Shown here: piece after piece, positions 14,468 through 16,046 of the stretch
How the letters are laid out: every line of letters begins with the position of its first letter
Position numbering within the stretch: position 1 is the stretch's first letter
NCBI GenBank assembly: GCA_031285645.1
Contig: JAITVU010000235.1
Coordinates: 1 to 16,046, forward strand
DNA from: Oscillospiraceae bacterium
GTDB taxonomy: Bacteria; Bacillota; Clostridia; Oscillospirales; Ruminococcaceae
Reading direction: 5' to 3'
DNA: 16,046 bases
Position numbers and translations under genes: made by a program
The notes under the pieces: model-generated
What the model saw: the letters and a program-made list of their open reading frames with translations, nothing else
Databases searched by the model: none
Told to the model about the DNA's origin: nothing

Positions 14468-16018
14468 ATGCCGGGCCCGTCTAGTTCACACTCAGCTGGA
14501 TGTGCCAGAATTGGCAGAATGACAAGGCTATTATATGGCGGAGAAATTCGACGCGCAGCCGTTATTTTTGATGAAAACGGGGCTTATCCCAGCACATACA
14601 TCGGGCAGGGATCAAACTTTGGCTTCACTGGCGGATTGATGGGGTTACTTAACGATGACCCCGATCTAAAGGATGCGGTAAGCCTTGCACAAGATTCGGG
14701 ATACGACATTACATTCCATAAGGAGCAACTAAGTGCGCGCCATCCAAATGAAGCCCGAATTGATATCTATGATGAAAATAATGAAATAGCGATGTCTGTA
14801 CTGACTTTTTCTACAGGCGGAGGTATGTTTGAAATCGTAAATATGGATGGCTTTCCTGTCTTCATGGATGGGAGCAAGCAGCATATTTATATATGTTGCT
14901 TATCTGAGGCGGCACAAGAATTGAGAACGCAGCTCAATAAGATGTCTGTCTCTCTTGAAGTATGTACGCAAAAAGATAAGACACTATTCTCAGTGCTGGA
15001 ATACAGAGGAGAGGATGAGCCATCTCTTCTGGACTTACAGCACTGCTTTGGAGTTCACTGGATTAGAAAGGCTCATGCGATATTGCCTGTCATGATTCGA
15101 TACGATGCATCTCCCGTTTTTACCTCCGCCAAAGAAGCGTTACTATATTCGGAAGAATTCCACAAAGAGGCGTGGGAGTTAGCCATTGACTACGAATCTT
15201 CAGTAGGAGTCGTTAAGCCGGACGATGTGTGGAGAATGGCTGAACATACTCTTCAGATTATGAAAAGATCCATTGATCCCCCTAATCCTGACAGTACTAC
15301 ACAATTTGGATTTTTACCTTACCAATCATTAAAAATGAATGACGCAATCCCATTAACTACATCAGTAGATGCTGGAGTTTTGAACAAAGCGGCAATGATG
15401 GCCATCGCGGTAATGGAGAACAACTGTGCTCACAATATGATAGTCGCTGCTCCGACAGCAGGATCAAGCGGGGTAATTCCATCTGCAATTTTTTCAGTGG
15501 GAGAGCAGTTGCAGTGCTCTGAGAGTCAGCTTTTGAAAGGATTGCTGACAGCCGGTCTGGTTGGCTCCTTTATCGCGAACCAAGCCACCTTTGGAGCGGA
15601 GGTAGCCGCTTGCCAAGCGGAAAACGGGGCAGCAAGCGCAATGGCCGCCGCCAGTATCGTCCAAATGCTTGGTGGTACCGTGCGCCAGTCGTTTATGGCC
15701 GCATCACTGGCGTTGCAAAATATGCTTGGCTTGGTATGTGACCCTGTTGGAGGCCTGACAGAAATACCCTGCATCAGCCGAAATGTGAGCGCCGTAGCCA
15801 ATGTCGCTCTATCTGCGAATATTGTAATTTGGGGATTTGATCCTGTAATACCCTTGGATGAAACAATAATATCAATGTTTCATGTTGGAAAGATGCTTCC
15901 ATGGGAACTGCGCTGTACATGCAAAGGAGGACTCTGCACAACAGAAACAGGAATGACTATAGCAAAACGCATGGAGCGTGAACGACAGGATGCGACTAGT
16001 AAAACCATGGAAGACTGA
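14468..16018 (+). CDS. Iron-sulfur L-serine dehydratase-like protein, beta and alpha domains in one chain
   Basis: This protein belongs to the oxygen-sensitive [4Fe-4S] serine dehydratase family (serine to pyruvate plus ammonia). From ATG 14468 it has 516 residues. The N-terminal beta domain opens with GPSSSHSAG; the alpha domain holds APTAGSSGVIPS (328-339), NGAASAMAAAS and CDPVGGLTEIPC. Cys382, Cys424 and Cys435 are spaced 42 and 11 apart, the same as the cluster ligands known from Legionella serine dehydratase (343, 385, 396). The usual Gly-rich segment before the alpha core is diverged (FGFLPYQSLKMND), so another beta-hydroxy amino acid is possible. The frame continues upstream to 14390 and encodes SINSIFNSVLGPV, which resembles the normal family N-terminus, so the real start is probably a non-ATG codon near 14426-14432. 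The gene looks more AT-rich than its neighbours. Confidence 0.9.
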   Translation: MPGPSSSHSAGCARIGRMTRLLYGGEIRRAAVIFDENGAYPSTYIGQGSNFGFTGGLMGLLNDDPDLKDAVSLAQDSGYDITFHKEQLSARHPNEARIDIYDENNEIAMSVLTFSTGGGMFEIVNMDGFPVFMDGSKQHIYICCLSEAAQELRTQLNKMSVSLEVCTQKDKTLFSVLEYRGEDEPSLLDLQHCFGVHWIRKAHAILPVMIRYDASPVFTSAKEALLYSEEFHKEAWELAIDYESSVGVVKPDDVWRMAEHTLQIMKRSIDPPNPDSTTQFGFLPYQSLKMNDAIPLTTSVDAGVLNKAAMMAIAVMENNCAHNMIVAAPTAGSSGVIPSAIFSVGEQLQCSESQLLKGLLTAGLVGSFIANQATFGAEVAACQAENGAASAMAAASIVQMLGGTVRQSFMAASLALQNMLGLVCDPVGGLTEIPCISRNVSAVANVALSANIVIWGFDPVIPLDETIISMFHVGKMLPWELRCTCKGGLCTTETGMTIAKRMERERQDATSKTMED

Positions 16019-16030
16019 TTTTTGAACAAA

Positions 16031-16046
16031 AAGGAGTACATGTATG
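16031..16046 (+). other. Ribosome binding site and start codon of a further gene at the right edge
   Basis: AAGGAG (16031-16036) is followed by two ATG codons, at 16040 and 16044. The second has the better spacing (seven bases). Only the start is inside the window, so the product is unknown. The gap of 12 bases from the serine dehydratase-like stop to the RBS suggests co-transcription. Confidence 0.5.

Overview
The window looks like a chromosomal segment of an anaerobic member of the Clostridia (Bacillota). The reasons are strong AGGAGG-type ribosome binding sites before almost every gene, a transketolase split into two polypeptides, a lipoprotein-anchored TRAP binding protein, an oxygen-labile iron-sulfur serine dehydratase, and AraC and LacI regulators of Firmicutes type. 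Base composition is mixed: the catabolic genes are moderately GC-rich, while the regulatory gaps and the last gene are visibly more AT-rich. I see no rRNA, tRNA, CRISPR array, transposase or phage gene.

Layout. Positions 1-5122 hold a leftward operon of five genes. In transcription order they are a creatininase-superfamily metallohydrolase, a UroD-like protein, the transketolase N- and C-terminal subunits (4-base stop/start overlap), and a zinc-dependent medium-chain dehydrogenase cut by the left edge. A 150-base divergent promoter region separates it from a rightward AraC-family regulator (5273-6139). A 426-base AT-rich gap then leads to a LacI-family regulator (6566-7606).

From 7729 to 14086 there is a tightly spaced rightward operon: two paralogous NTF2/SnoaL-fold proteins, TRAP transporter subunits DctP, DctQ and DctM, an isochorismatase/N-carbamoylsarcosine-amidohydrolase-like enzyme, and an aspartase/fumarase-superfamily lyase. 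A gap of about 380 bases packed with palindromes follows. Then comes a one-chain iron-sulfur L-serine dehydratase-like protein (14468-16018, true start probably a little upstream), and the ribosome binding site and start codon of a further gene at the right edge.

How it may work together. The rightward operon has the shape of a complete uptake-and-degradation system: an organic-acid importer (conserved binding-protein Arg206), a cysteine amidohydrolase, an ammonia/fumarate lyase and a pair of small NTF2-fold proteins that may form one enzyme. Its likely switch is the LacI protein. Three copies of a 14-base operator of form TGNNTACGTANNCA (6180-6193, 6508-6521, 7634-7647) sit on both sides of the lacI gene and just before the operon, and two of them abut -10-like sequences. 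The leftward operon is probably controlled by the AraC protein and contains enzymes expected for oxidation, ring opening and two-carbon transfer on a polyol or cyclitol. The substrates of both operons are unknown from sequence alone. The combination of NTF2 pair, TRAP importer, amidohydrolase and aspartase-like lyase is the best candidate here for an undescribed catabolic system.
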